DNA of 64,000 nucleotides from Tessaracoccus palaemonis (lineage in GTDB: Bacteria; Actinomycetota; Actinomycetes; Propionibacteriales; Propionibacteriaceae), in the NCBI RefSeq assembly GCF_019316905.1, contig NZ_CP079216.1, forward strand, positions 2,046,001 to 2,110,000, written 5' to 3'. The position numbers were made by a program, and so were the translations under genes. Below the pieces are notes generated by a model. That model saw only the letters and a program-made list of their open reading frames with translations, had not been told where the DNA came from and did no database searches. Shown piece by piece: positions 1 through 10,579 of the stretch (position 1 is the first letter of the stretch; every line of letters begins with the position of its first letter).

Positions 1-1160
1 GGCGAGACGGTGTTGAGGTAGATCCGGGTGGCCCCCTCGAAGCCCGCCAGCGTGGAGACGCGCCACTTCAGCAGCACGCGCCACGGCATCGCCGTCGCGA
101 CGCCGGGCGGCTGGTAGTACCACTCCTCGTTGCACGGCACGTCCGCCCCGGTGGCGGCGTGCATGGCGTGCAGCAGGTCGCTGACGGAGTCGAGCTCGGC
201 GCGCGTGTGCTCCCACGGCCGGGTGTGCGGGCTGCGGGAGGCGATCTCGATCGTCGGATACCGGTGCCCGAACCCGGCCCACGCGACGGCGTGCTCCGTG
301 GTGGCGATGATCAGCCCGGCGGCCGCGGCGTGGTCCACCCCGGCGGCGTTGAAGAGGTCGGGCTCCGCCTCGAGCCGCGCCAGCGTCGCCTCCTGCGATG
401 CACCCAGCTCGTCGATGGCGACGAGCTGCTTGTGCAGGTGGTCGAACGACGCGCCCGCGGGGCGCAGCCAGTTCTGGAAGACCGCGACGTAGCGGGCGTA
501 CGGGTTGACTGCGTACAGCCGCCGCGCGGAGTCGGCGGCGAAGCCGACGAACGCGCGGTGCTCGTCGGGGCTCAGCGTGCCCGACGACGCGAGGCCGGAG
601 TCGTCCACTGCGCCGTCGGTGAAGTGGCGGCGGGCGATCACGACGTCGTGGCCGCCCCCGAAGAAGCCGTCGGCCCTGGCGAGCCGCTCGTCCTCGGCCA
701 GCTCACCGGGGTCCTCCCCCGCGGCCCGCAGCTTTGCGTCGATCACGCGCAGGACGTGGGCGCGGCCGGCGGGGTCGGCCAGGTAGTCGGCGCGGCGTCT
801 CGCAATCCTCGGGGCCACCTCGTAGCCGTGGTTGAGGCGCCAGTAGTCGTAGCTCAGGATCTCGAACAGGTTGGGCACCCGGCGGAAGTCGGCGACGGTG
901 TCGAACAGTCGGGCGGCCGGCAGCCAGTCGAACGTCGCCCCCGCCACCATGCGGGCCTTCTCCGGCGGCGTGTCGAGGTAGCGGTCCTGGCAGAAGGCGC
1001 ACTCGCGAGTGCGGCGCTCGTCGGTCAGCGGACGGGGATCAGGATGCGGGAGGCCCAGCGGGCGGTTGCCGCGGCCGGGCACCGTCCACACCTGGGTGCC
1101 GGTGAACGGGTTGACCTGCTTGACGGTGCCGTCGGGCAGCGTCTGGAGGAACCGTGGCAC
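1..1160 (-). CDS. DUF4921 family protein, GalT/HIT-like (partial, C-terminus off the left edge)
   Basis: About 386 residues are visible and the frame stays open to the window edge, so the 3' end is missing. The N-terminus carries the 'TVKQVNPFTGT' and 'VWTVPGRGNRPL' blocks I associate with DUF4921. A CxxC pair (C54, C57) suggests metal binding. HLHKQ at about residues 241-245 resembles the HxHxQ catalytic motif of galactose-1-phosphate uridylyltransferase and HIT nucleotidyltransferases. This makes a nucleotidyl-transfer or hydrolysis role plausible, but the substrate is unknown. The GTG start at 1160 lies 7 nt past the ctaB stop, so the two genes are probably cotranscribed. No strong ribosome binding site is visible. 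Family assignment is fairly confident; function is not. Confidence 0.75.
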   Translation of the reverse strand, partial: MPRFLQTLPDGTVKQVNPFTGTQVWTVPGRGNRPLGLPHPDPRPLTDERRTRECAFCQDRYLDTPPEKARMVAGATFDWLPAARLFDTVADFRRVPNLFEILSYDYWRLNHGYEVAPRIARRRADYLADPAGRAHVLRVIDAKLRAAGEDPGELAEDERLARADGFFGGGHDVVIARRHFTDGAVDDSGLASSGTLSPDEHRAFVGFAADSARRLYAVNPYARYVAVFQNWLRPAGASFDHLHKQLVAIDELGASQEATLARLEAEPDLFNAAGVDHAAAAGLIIATTEHAVAWAGFGHRYPTIEIASRSPHTRPWEHTRAELDSVSDLLHAMHAATGADVPCNEEWYYQPPGVATAMPWRVLLKWRVSTLAGFEGATRIYLNTVS

Positions 1161-1167
1161 ACGGGCC

Positions 1168-2103
1168 TCAGAAGATCAGCGGGTCGATCGCCACCGCGAG
1201 GAACAGCAGCGCGAGATATGTGTTCGACCAGTGGAACAGGCGCATGGCCTTCAGCTGGGCGCCCTCGAGTCCGGCACGGGCCCGCGACCAGAGTGCCCAG
1301 GCCTCCCGCAGCATCACGGCACCGAACACGGCCGCGGCCACGGGGTACAGCCATCCCGTCGGGGCCAGCGGCCACAGCAGCAGCGAAACGGCGACGGTCG
1401 CCACCGAGTACCAGAAGATGCGCTTGGCAACCCGCGGGGCACCCATCACCACGGGCAGCATCGGCACGCCCGCAGCGGCGTAGTCGTCCTTGTAGCGGAA
1501 GCTCAACGCCCAGGTGTGCGGGGGCGTCCAGAGGAAGACCACCGCGAACAGGACCAGCGGGGGCCAGGCCACCGCCCCGGTGACGGCCGTCCAGCCGATC
1601 AGGGGCGGGAAGCAGCCGGCGATGCCGCCCCAGACGATGTTCTGCGACGTGCGGCGCTTCAGCCACATCGTGTAGACGAAGATGTAGAAGGCGTTCGCGG
1701 CCAGCGCCAGGATGGCCGAGAGCCAGTTCGCGCCGAAGCCGAGGATGACCGTCGCGAGGACCGCCAGCACGGCACCGAAGGTCGTCGCGGCCGCGGGAGT
1801 GACCTGGTGCCGCGGCACGGGACGGCGTCGGGTGCGGCGCATTACCTCGTCGATGTCGGCATCCAGCACACAGTTGAACGTGTTCGCGGACGCGGCCGCG
1901 AACAGGCCGCCCACGAACGTCACCAGCATGAGCTGCCACGGCGGCACGCCACCGGCGGCCAGGAACATGGCAGGCAGGGTCGTGACGAGCAGCAACTCGA
2001 TGATGCGCGGTTTCGTCAACGCGACGTATGCCTTCACGACGTCGCCGAGGCGAACCTCCGACACCGCGGCCACTGAGCTGACAGCCACAAACTCCCCATT
2101 CAT
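1168..2103 (-). CDS. ctaB: Protoheme IX farnesyltransferase (heme O synthase)
   Basis: A 311-residue polytopic membrane enzyme of the UbiA prenyltransferase superfamily. It transfers a farnesyl group to heme B, giving heme O for aa3-type cytochrome oxidase. The first Asp-rich motif is N77-xxx-D81-xxx-D85 followed by an Arg-rich patch, and the second conserved block is [13 protein letters not shown] in a later loop. Length and helix distribution are normal for CtaB/CyoE. The start at 2103 opens MNGEFVAV and gives the usual N-terminal extension before the KPR motif. A 12-bp inverted repeat lies immediately upstream and replaces any obvious ribosome binding site. The gene is divergent from zwf. 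Confidence 0.93.
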   Translation of the reverse strand: MNGEFVAVSSVAAVSEVRLGDVVKAYVALTKPRIIELLLVTTLPAMFLAAGGVPPWQLMLVTFVGGLFAAASANTFNCVLDADIDEVMRRTRRRPVPRHQVTPAAATTFGAVLAVLATVILGFGANWLSAILALAANAFYIFVYTMWLKRRTSQNIVWGGIAGCFPPLIGWTAVTGAVAWPPLVLFAVVFLWTPPHTWALSFRYKDDYAAAGVPMLPVVMGAPRVAKRIFWYSVATVAVSLLLWPLAPTGWLYPVAAAVFGAVMLREAWALWSRARAGLEGAQLKAMRLFHWSNTYLALLFLAVAIDPLIF

Positions 2104-2138
2104 CCGCTACCGGTGAGACGCCCGCACACCGGTAGCGG
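2104..2138. promoter_or_regulatory. 12-bp inverted repeat abutting the ctaB start codon
   Basis: The arms 2104-2115 (CCGCTACCGGTG) and 2127-2138 are perfectly complementary with an 11-nt loop. The inner edge touches the ctaB ATG (2101-2103 on the complementary strand). It could be an operator in DNA, or an mRNA hairpin occluding ctaB translation initiation. No binding protein can be named from sequence. Confidence 0.5.
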
Positions 2139-2246
2139 CGACCGTCCACGGCAGTCTAGCCGGGCTCGGCCGGACACCGAACCCGATTGATGAGACTCGC
2201 GCGATCGCCACTGGCGCACATGAGTCCCGTCGGCGGCCGGTCGGAC

Positions 2247-2252
2247 TAGGGT
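2247..2252 (+). promoter_or_regulatory. Candidate zwf -10 box (TAGGGT)
   Basis: TAGGGT ends 9 nt before the zwf ATG, so transcription would begin within or very near the start codon. No Shine-Dalgarno sequence is seen. The spacing is slightly longer than the 6-7 nt seen at other genes in this window, so this is the least certain member of that set. Confidence 0.35.
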
Positions 2253-2261
2253 GGCCTACTG

Positions 2262-3791
2262 ATGAACGACTACGTGAACCCACTGCGTGACCCGCTCGAC
2301 CGGAGGCTGCCGCGCATCGCGGGCCCCTGCGTGCTGGTGATCTTCGGCGTCACGGGCGACCTGTCCCGCAAGAAGCTCATGCCGGCCGTCTATGACCTGG
2401 CCAACCGCGGGCTCCTGCCGCCGGGCTTCGGGCTCGTCGGTTTCGCCCGCCGGGACTGGGAGGATCAGGACTTCGCCCAGGTGGTCCACGAGGCGGTCAA
2501 GGAACACGCCAGGACACCGTTCCGCGAGGAGGTCTGGCAGCAGCTGCTGGAGGGCATCCGCTTCGTGCCTGGCCAGTTCGACTCGGACGAGTCGTTCGAG
2601 CGGCTCCGCGCGACGCTCGAGGAGCTGGACACCGCGCGTGGCACCGGCGGGAACCACGCGTTCTACCTCTCCATCCCCCCGTCGGGCTTCGAGCAGGTGA
2701 TGAGCCAGCTGTCCAGGCACGGGCTGGCCGAGCGCCGTCCCGGCACCTGGCACCGCGTCGTCATCGAGAAGCCCTTCGGGCACGACCTGGCCTCCGCGCG
2801 CGAGCTGAACGACGTTGTCGAGACGCTGTTCCTCCCGCAGGAGGTCTTCCGCATCGACCACTACCTGGGCAAGGAGACGGTGCAGAACATGCTGGCGCTG
2901 CGCTTCGCGAACCAGATGTTCGAGCCGATCTGGAACAACCACTACGTCAGCCAGGTGCAGGTCACGATGGCCGAGGACATCGGCATCGGCGGCCGCGCAG
3001 GCTACTTCGACGGCATCGGCATCGCCCGCGACGTCATGCAGAACCACCTCCTGCAGCTGCTGGCGCTGACCGCGATGGAGGAGCCGACGAGCTTCGAGGC
3101 CTCGCAGCTGCGCGCGGAGAAGCAGAAGGTCCTGGCCGCGGCACACGTGCCGGACCGCTACGACCTCTCGACGGCGCGCGGCCAGTATGCCGCGGGCTGG
3201 CAGGGCGGGCGGGCCGTGGGCGGGTACCGGCAGGAGGACGGCGTCGCGCCGGACTCGCACACCGAGACCTTCGCCGCGATGCGCGTCGACATCGACAACC
3301 GGCGCTGGGCGGGGGTCCCCTTCTATCTGCGCACCGCGAAGCGGATGCCGCGCCGCGTGACGGAGGTGGCGCTGAGTTTCAAGCGCGCCCCGCATCTGCC
3401 GTTCGCCGCCACCGACACCACCGAGCTCGGCACGAACGCGCTGGTGATGCGCATCCAGCCCGACGAGGGCGTCACCCTGCGGTTCGGGGCCAAGGTGCCC
3501 GGCACCCAGATGGACATCCGCGAGGTCTCGATGGACTTCGGCTACGGCGGCTCCTTCACCGAGACGTCACCCGAGGCCTATGAGCGCCTCATCCTCGATG
3601 TGCTGCTCGGCGACCCCCCGCTGTTCCCGCAGCAGGAGGAGGTGGAGCTGAGCTGGAAGATCCTCGACCCCGTCATCGACTACTGGGCTTCGCTCGACGA
3701 GGAGCCCGAGCAGTATCCTTCCGGCACGTGGGGTCCGAAGGTCGGCGACGACATGCTGGCCCGCGACGGCTTCGCCTGGCGCAGGCCGTGA
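2262..3791 (+). CDS. zwf: Glucose-6-phosphate 1-dehydrogenase
   Basis: A 509-residue enzyme that oxidises glucose 6-phosphate to 6-phosphogluconolactone with NADP+, the entry step of the oxidative pentose phosphate pathway. The nucleotide-binding motif GVTGDLSRKK is at residues 29-38. The signature IDHYLGKE starts at about residue 198 and holds the substrate-binding His-Tyr and the catalytic Lys region. Length matches actinobacterial Zwf. It is first in a zwf-opcA-pgl operon with 13 nt to opcA. In many actinobacteria tkt and tal precede zwf, but here zwf is divergent from ctaB instead. Confidence 0.97.
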   Translation: MNDYVNPLRDPLDRRLPRIAGPCVLVIFGVTGDLSRKKLMPAVYDLANRGLLPPGFGLVGFARRDWEDQDFAQVVHEAVKEHARTPFREEVWQQLLEGIRFVPGQFDSDESFERLRATLEELDTARGTGGNHAFYLSIPPSGFEQVMSQLSRHGLAERRPGTWHRVVIEKPFGHDLASARELNDVVETLFLPQEVFRIDHYLGKETVQNMLALRFANQMFEPIWNNHYVSQVQVTMAEDIGIGGRAGYFDGIGIARDVMQNHLLQLLALTAMEEPTSFEASQLRAEKQKVLAAAHVPDRYDLSTARGQYAAGWQGGRAVGGYRQEDGVAPDSHTETFAAMRVDIDNRRWAGVPFYLRTAKRMPRRVTEVALSFKRAPHLPFAATDTTELGTNALVMRIQPDEGVTLRFGAKVPGTQMDIREVSMDFGYGGSFTETSPEAYERLILDVLLGDPPLFPQQEEVELSWKILDPVIDYWASLDEEPEQYPSGTWGPKVGDDMLARDGFAWRRP

Positions 3792-3804
3792 AAGGAGTGA
3801 GCTG

Positions 3805-4716
3805 ATGATCGTCGAGCTCAAGGACACCTCGGCGCGTGACATCGACGAGGCGCTGCTGAAGGGCCGCCGCTTCGTCGGGACCGCGTCCGGCATGGTGCTG
3901 ACGCTGCTGATCGTGACCGACGACGCCCACTTCGAGGAGGTGCTGCACGCCGCGAAGGAGTCCGCCACGGCGCACCCGTCCCGCGTGATCGTGGTGACCT
4001 TCGTCGACGATGACGACGACGCGCGGCTCGACGCCTCCATCGAGGTCGGCGAGGGCATCCCCGGCGATCTCGTGGTGCTTCGCCTGCACGGGGGGCTCCG
4101 TGCGCACGGCGACTCGGTGTGTCTTCCCCTGCTGCTGCCCGACTCGCCCACCATCGTGTGGTGGCCGAACGAGGCCCCCGACAACCTGTCCGCCGACCCG
4201 ATCGGGTCGCTGGCCGACCGCAGGATCACCGACGCGAGTGGCAGCGCCGATCCTCAGGCCGCGCTGGTGCGCCGTGCGGGCGCGCACGCGGACGGCGACA
4301 CGGACCTGGCGTGGACCCGGCTGACGAGGTGGCGGGCTCTTCTGGCGGCCGCCATGGACCAGACGCAGCTGCCCGTGACGTCCGCACGCGTGGTCTCCGC
4401 CCCCGACAACGCGCCGGCCACGCTGCTGGCCGCCTGGCTGAGCGAACGGCTCGGCCTGCACGTCGAGCGGCTCGACGGCGATATGGTCGGAGTGAACGAG
4501 GTCGTGCTGAGCACCGAGGAGGGAGACATCAGCGTGCGCCGGATCGATGACATCACCGCCGTCTACCAGGTGCCGGGCGAGCCCCGGCGCTCCGTGGCTC
4601 TGCGCCGCCGGTCGCTGCCCGACCTGCTGACCGAGGAGCTCCGTCGCACGGACGCCGACGAGATCTTCGAGGCCGCCACGCAGCGCGTCTGCCGGGACTC
4701 CGACGGCGGATGCTGA
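3805..4716 (+). CDS. opcA: Glucose-6-phosphate dehydrogenase assembly protein OpcA
   Basis: A 303-residue soluble protein matching the actinobacterial OpcA family throughout, including the opening MIVELKDTSARDID and the central segment around TIVWWPNEAP. OpcA is needed for assembly or full activity of Zwf in cyanobacteria and actinobacteria. It sits between zwf and pgl, the standard arrangement. A good ribosome binding site (AAAGGAG) precedes the ATG. Its 3' end overlaps the start of pgl, so translation is probably coupled. No catalytic motif is expected or seen. Confidence 0.93.
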   Translation: MIVELKDTSARDIDEALLKGRRFVGTASGMVLTLLIVTDDAHFEEVLHAAKESATAHPSRVIVVTFVDDDDDARLDASIEVGEGIPGDLVVLRLHGGLRAHGDSVCLPLLLPDSPTIVWWPNEAPDNLSADPIGSLADRRITDASGSADPQAALVRRAGAHADGDTDLAWTRLTRWRALLAAAMDQTQLPVTSARVVSAPDNAPATLLAAWLSERLGLHVERLDGDMVGVNEVVLSTEEGDISVRRIDDITAVYQVPGEPRRSVALRRRSLPDLLTEELRRTDADEIFEAATQRVCRDSDGGC

Positions 4717-5450
4717 TGTTTACGCGGGTGGTGCGCCTCGACGACGAGTGGGATGTTCCGGAGCTCGTCGCCGTCCGGCTGCTCGAGCGCATCATCGACC
4801 TCCAGGCCCGCCAGCACATCGTGCACCTGTGTCTGACCGGGGGCGATGCCGCGAACCACCTGTACGAGAGGTTCGCGGCGCTGGCCGCCGGCGCCGAGGT
4901 CGACGCGTCCCGCCTGCAGCTGTGGTGGGGCGATGAGAGGTTCCTGCCGTCGACGGACCCGGAACGCAACTCGCTGCAGGCCATCACTCGGCTGGCGCGG
5001 ACGGTGTCGATCAGCTCGGCCGACACGCACATGATGGCGGCGAAGGACGGGCGGAAGGACAGCCACGAGGCGGCCGCGGAGTACGCCACGGAGCTGGGTG
5101 ACACCACCTTCGACATCACGCTGCTCGGGCTGGGCGCCGACGGGCACATCGGCTCGATCTTCCCGCGCCACCCGAGCTTCGACCCGAACACGACCCGCCG
5201 CGTGATCGGCGTCGAGGACTCACCCAAGGCCCCTGACGAGCGCATCTCGCTGACGATCCCGATGTTCAACAGGTCCGACGAGGTCTGGTTCATGACCACC
5301 GGGCCCACGAAGGCCACCGCCGTCGCCGGGGCCCTCGACGGCGACCCGGACCTCCCCGCTTCCCACGTGCACGGGCGCCGGTCGACGTGGTGGTTCCTCG
5401 ACGAGGCGGCCGCCTCCGGGCTGCCCCCGCGCTACGTCTGCCCTTTCTGA
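4710..5450 (+). CDS. pgl: 6-phosphogluconolactonase
   Basis: A 246-residue lactonase that hydrolyses 6-phosphogluconolactone to 6-phosphogluconate, completing the zwf-opcA-pgl unit. The family signature GDERF is at residues 74-78 (in WWGDERFLPSTDPERN) and the second signature GLGADGHIGSIFP is near residue 140. The start at 4710 overlaps the opcA stop by 7 nt. An alternative ATG two codons downstream (4716) would give a nearly identical protein. A strong hairpin follows the stop. Confidence 0.95.
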   Translation: MLMFTRVVRLDDEWDVPELVAVRLLERIIDLQARQHIVHLCLTGGDAANHLYERFAALAAGAEVDASRLQLWWGDERFLPSTDPERNSLQAITRLARTVSISSADTHMMAAKDGRKDSHEAAAEYATELGDTTFDITLLGLGADGHIGSIFPRHPSFDPNTTRRVIGVEDSPKAPDERISLTIPMFNRSDEVWFMTTGPTKATAVAGALDGDPDLPASHVHGRRSTWWFLDEAAASGLPPRYVCPF

Positions 5451-5467
5451 GCACACCAGACGACACG

Positions 5468-5503
5468 AGTCCGGGGACCGACCAGCTGGTCGGTCCCCGG
5501 ACT
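5468..5503. terminator. Bidirectional terminator between pgl and rbpA
   Basis: A perfect 17-bp stem (arms 5468-5484 and 5487-5503) with a 2-nt loop lies between the convergent pgl and rbpA genes. The T-run is short (CTTT), as is common in high-G+C actinobacteria. Confidence 0.82.
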
Positions 5504-5530
5504 CTTTAGTCTGTCAGGCCCGTCGCGGGA

Positions 5531-5887
5531 TCAGTAGATGATCTCCCCGGAGGCGCGGCGCGCGCGGAGCGCGGTCACGGCCTCCTCGAGGATCTGGGCC
5601 GCCTCGGCCTCCGTGCGACGCTCCTTCACGTAGGCGAGGTGCGTCTTGTACGGGGTGATCTTCGGGGGCGGCGGGGGGTTCTCCGCGTCCGTGTTGGCAG
5701 GGAGCCCGCAGCGCGGGCAGTCCCACGACTCGGGAACCTGTGCTTCCGCCGCGAACGACGGCCTGGTCACGTGCCCGCTGGCGCAGTAGTAGGACACCTG
5801 GAAGCGGGGCGCGGAATCGCCGCGCTCGGCCTCGCCCATCGGTCCTGCTCCGACCCTGCTGCCGCGAATGGCGTTGCCACCTGCCAC
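5531..5887 (-). CDS. rbpA: RNA polymerase-binding protein RbpA
   Basis: A 118-residue actinobacteria-specific transcription factor that binds the primary sigma factor and stabilises open complexes. The opening block MAGGNAIRGSRVGAGPMGE is the conserved N-terminal tail and basic linker. A central domain follows with C-rich zinc-like elements (YYCASGH and CPRCG). The C-terminal sigma-interaction domain ends in RRASGEIIY. The GTG start at 5887 has a good ribosome binding site (AAGGGAG). It is the last gene before the pgl terminator and lies 57 nt downstream of secG. Confidence 0.96.
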   Translation of the reverse strand: MAGGNAIRGSRVGAGPMGEAERGDSAPRFQVSYYCASGHVTRPSFAAEAQVPESWDCPRCGLPANTDAENPPPPPKITPYKTHLAYVKERRTEAEAAQILEEAVTALRARRASGEIIY

Positions 5888-5944
5888 TTTGCTGTTCTCC
5901 CTTGAGCGTGAAGTTGTGGTGTTCTTGTGACCCGTGTCCGGGCG

Positions 5945-6205
5945 TCAGTTGGCCAGGCGGTACAGGACCAGGAGACCGATGATGGTCACCAGCCACAGCA
6001 GGCCGAGGACCACGGTGATCCGGTCGAGACGACGCTCGGCGGTCGACGCGCCACCCATCGAGGTGGACATGCCACCTCCGAAGAGGTCGGACATGCCTCC
6101 ACCACGACCCTTGTGGAGGAGGACGGTGGCTGCCAGCAGCACACTGAGGATCACCACGATGATCGAGAGCGTGGTGATGGGCCAGGACACGAGGGGGACA
6201 ATCAC
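5945..6205 (-). CDS. secG: Preprotein translocase subunit SecG
   Basis: An 86-residue membrane protein with two hydrophobic helices (about residues 8-27 and 64-84) around the conserved cytoplasmic loop HKGRGGGMSDLFGGG. It is the accessory SecYEG subunit. The GTG start at 6205 was chosen because TAACAT lies exactly 7 nt upstream, as at other leaderless genes here. It also gives a normal SecG length. A longer frame from a GTG at 6262 would add 19 polar residues not expected in SecG. It follows tpiA, the usual gap-pgk-tpiA-secG order. Confidence 0.9.
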   Translation of the reverse strand: MIVPLVSWPITTLSIIVVILSVLLAATVLLHKGRGGGMSDLFGGGMSTSMGGASTAERRLDRITVVLGLLWLVTIIGLLVLYRLAN

Positions 6206-6212
6206 GGGCCCA

Positions 6213-6218
6213 ATGTTA
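6213..6218 (-). promoter_or_regulatory. Candidate secG -10 box (TAACAT), leaderless
   Basis: TAACAT on the minus strand is separated by 7 nt from the GTG at 6205, so the transcript would start at or next to the start codon. Confidence 0.45.
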
Positions 6219-6290
6219 ACGGACCGGTCTGGTTTCTCCACATCGGGGGTGCGACGCGTCACGGGCGCCGGGCGAGGGTCATCGGAACGC

Positions 6291-6330
6291 GAAACGGCGG
6301 GGGCCGATTGGCCCGCGCCGTCGTCGTTTC
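6291..6330 (-). terminator. Candidate terminator after tpiA
   Basis: Arms 6296-6305 and 6310-6319 pair with one mismatch around a GATT loop, flanked by GAAAC/GTTTC repeats. It lies just after the tpiA stop and before the secG promoter. There is no clear T-run, so the call is tentative. Confidence 0.4.
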
Positions 6331-6337
6331 AGGCTTG

Positions 6338-7116
6338 TCAGAGCTGGTAGAAGCGCACGATCGCCGCGAACTCCTCCGGCTTCAGCGACGCGCCACCGAC
6401 GAGCGCGCCGTCGATGTCGGGCTGGCCCATGATCTCCGCGACGTTGCCCGACTTGACCGAGCCGCCGTACTGGATGCGGACGGCCTCAGCGGTGGGCTCG
6501 TCGTACAGCGCGGCGACCTCCTTGCGGATGGCGCCACACACCTCCTGCGCGTCGGCAGCGGTGGCGACCTCGCCGGTGCCGATGGCCCAGATGGGCTCGT
6601 AGGCGATCACCAGCGAGGCGACCTGCTCGGCGGTGAGGCCTGCCAGGGCGCCACGGACCTGCGCCAGGGTGTGCTCGACGTGCTGGCCGGCCTTGCGGAC
6701 GTCCAGGCCCTCGCCGACGCAGATGATCGGGGTCAGGCCGGCGGACAGTGCCTTGGTGGCCTTGGCGTTGACGACCTCGTCGGTCTCGCCGTGGTACTCA
6801 CGACGCTCCGAGTGGCCGACGATGACGTAGCCGACGCCCAGCTTGCTGAGCATGGCGGTCGAGATCTCGCCGGTGTAGGCGCCGTTGTCGTGCGCGGACA
6901 CGTCCTGCGCGCCGAGCCCGAAGTGCAGGCGGTCGCCGTCGATGAGGGTACGGACGGTGCGCAGGTCGGTGAACGGCACGCACAGCACCGCCTCCGACTT
7001 CGCCGGGTCCCATTCCTTGTCGACGAGGGTGTAGTGGAGCTTCTCCACGAGTCCAGTGGCCTCGACGTGGTCGATGTTCATCTTCCAGTTGCCGGCCATG
7101 ATCGGCTTGCGTGCCA

Positions 7117-7117
<1 letters not shown>
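6338..7117 (-). CDS. tpiA: Triosephosphate isomerase
   Basis: A 259-residue glycolytic enzyme interconverting dihydroxyacetone phosphate and glyceraldehyde 3-phosphate. Catalytic residues are visible: K12 in AGNWKMN, H102 in VGHSERR and E174 in [11 protein letters not shown]. The phosphate-binding GGSVK element follows near residue 220. The ATG shares one base with the pgk stop codon (TAATG), so translation is probably coupled to pgk. Length is standard. Confidence 0.98.
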
Positions 7118-8331
<1,214 letters not shown>

Positions 8332-8367
8332 AGGTTCAGCCTTTCTTCGAAAGATGCGTCGGACGAG

Positions 8368-8409
8368 ACGACGGCCCTGCGGACCCCGTCGGGGGCGCAG
8401 GGCCGTCGT
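8368..8409 (-). terminator. Strong hairpin between gap and pgk
   Basis: A perfect 14-bp stem (8368-8381 with 8396-8409) and a 14-nt loop lie in the roughly 100-nt gap after gap. It may be a partial terminator or an RNA-stability element that sets different levels of gap and pgk from one transcript. Confidence 0.65.
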
Positions 8410-8433
8410 TTCAGAGCACTGGAGTGCCGAAGC

Positions 8434-9471
<1,038 letters not shown>

Positions 9472-9486
9472 CTACGGACGAGAATC

Positions 9487-9514
9487 ATCCTATCCCCCGG
9501 GCGCCCACAATCAA
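9487..9514 (-). promoter_or_regulatory. Candidate gap promoter
   Basis: On the minus strand, TTGATT (9509-9514), a 16-nt spacer and TAGGAT (9487-9492) give a plausible housekeeping promoter with a leader of about 50 nt before the gap ATG. Confidence 0.5.
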
Positions 9515-9540
9515 CCGGGGGGGTGCTGAACCCCGCGGCG

Positions 9541-10524
9541 TCATTCGGGGTCGCGCAGGTCGGCCGGCAGCGAGGCCTCCGTGCCCGGCACCCCGGTCGC
9601 TTCCGCGACCCTGTCCGCGGTCGCCAGCAACCGTCGGATCCGGCCCGCGATGGCGTCCTTGGTGAGCGGCGGAGTGTGCAGCTGGCCGAGCTCCTCGAGG
9701 CTGGCCTGGCGGTGCTGGAGGCGCAGCTGGCCCGCCTCGCGCAGGTGCTCGGGCACGTCGTCGCCCAGGATCTCCATGGCGCGCTCGACGCGGGCGCTGG
9801 CGGTGACAGCCGCGCGGGCGGAGCGGCGGAGGTTCGCGTCGTCGAAGTTGGCCAGCCGGTTGACCGACGAACGGACCTCGCGTCGGCGGCGGCGCTCGTC
9901 CCACTCGAGCCGGGTCGCGACGGCCCCGAGCCGGGTGAGCAGGTCGGCGATGGCGTCCCCGTCGCGGATCACGACGCGGTCGACTCCGCGGACCTCGCGC
10001 GACTTGACGGTGATCCCCATCCGGCGGGCCGCGCCCACCAGCGCGAGCGCGGCCTCGGACCCGGGACATGTTATTTCGAGGGACATCGAACGACCGGGTT
10101 CGATCAGCGAGCCCCTCGCAAGGAACGCCCCGCGCCAGGCGCCGACAGCGTCGGCGAGCGAGCCGCCCACCACGACGGGCGGGAGGCCCCGGACGGGCCG
10201 GCGGTGCTGGTCGACGAGGCCGACGAGGCGGGCGAGCTGCTCCCCCTCGCGCACGACGCGCAGCGCGTAGCGGGGTCCCCGTCGGACGCCGGAGCCGTTG
10301 ATGACGAGCAGCTCGGACTCGACGTTGTACTGGTCGGCGATGAAGGCGCGCAGGCGACGGGCCGCCGAGCCCGTGTCGAGCTCCGCCTCCACGACGATGC
10401 GGCCCCCGACCAGGTGCAGTCCGCCGGCGAAACGCAGCATGGCGGCCACCTCCGCGCGCCGCACGGAGGCGTGCGGGGCGGCGACGGTCGCGAGTTCGGA
10501 TTTCACCTTCTGCGTCAGTGCCAC
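9541..10524 (-). CDS. whiA: DNA-binding protein WhiA
   Basis: A 327-residue protein with an N-terminal LAGLIDADG-like fold and a C-terminal helix-turn-helix. In Streptomyces WhiA works with WhiB to activate sporulation-septation genes. In non-sporulating Gram-positives it is linked to division and carbon metabolism. The GTG at 10524 yields [12 protein letters not shown], the canonical WhiA opening, and a normal length. An upstream ATG in the same frame would add an unlikely polar extension. It follows yvcK in the conserved rapZ-yvcK-whiA string. Confidence 0.95.
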   Translation of the reverse strand: MALTQKVKSELATVAAPHASVRRAEVAAMLRFAGGLHLVGGRIVVEAELDTGSAARRLRAFIADQYNVESELLVINGSGVRRGPRYALRVVREGEQLARLVGLVDQHRRPVRGLPPVVVGGSLADAVGAWRGAFLARGSLIEPGRSMSLEITCPGSEAALALVGAARRMGITVKSREVRGVDRVVIRDGDAIADLLTRLGAVATRLEWDERRRRREVRSSVNRLANFDDANLRRSARAAVTASARVERAMEILGDDVPEHLREAGQLRLQHRQASLEELGQLHTPPLTKDAIAGRIRRLLATADRVAEATGVPGTEASLPADLRDPE

Positions 10525-10579
10525 CCGTGGATTGTGCCATATCGCTCCCCTGCGCTCCGCCGACCGAGGCTGGGAGAGA

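Noticed and set aside
6206-6262. Longer secG from a GTG at 6262
   Set aside because: It adds 19 polar residues atypical for SecG, and the shorter start has a well-placed TAACAT.
9494-9521. Terminator after gap's upstream neighbour (CCCCCGG/CCGGGGG)
   Set aside because: The 7-bp stem has a 14-nt loop and no T-run, and it coincides with the candidate gap promoter.
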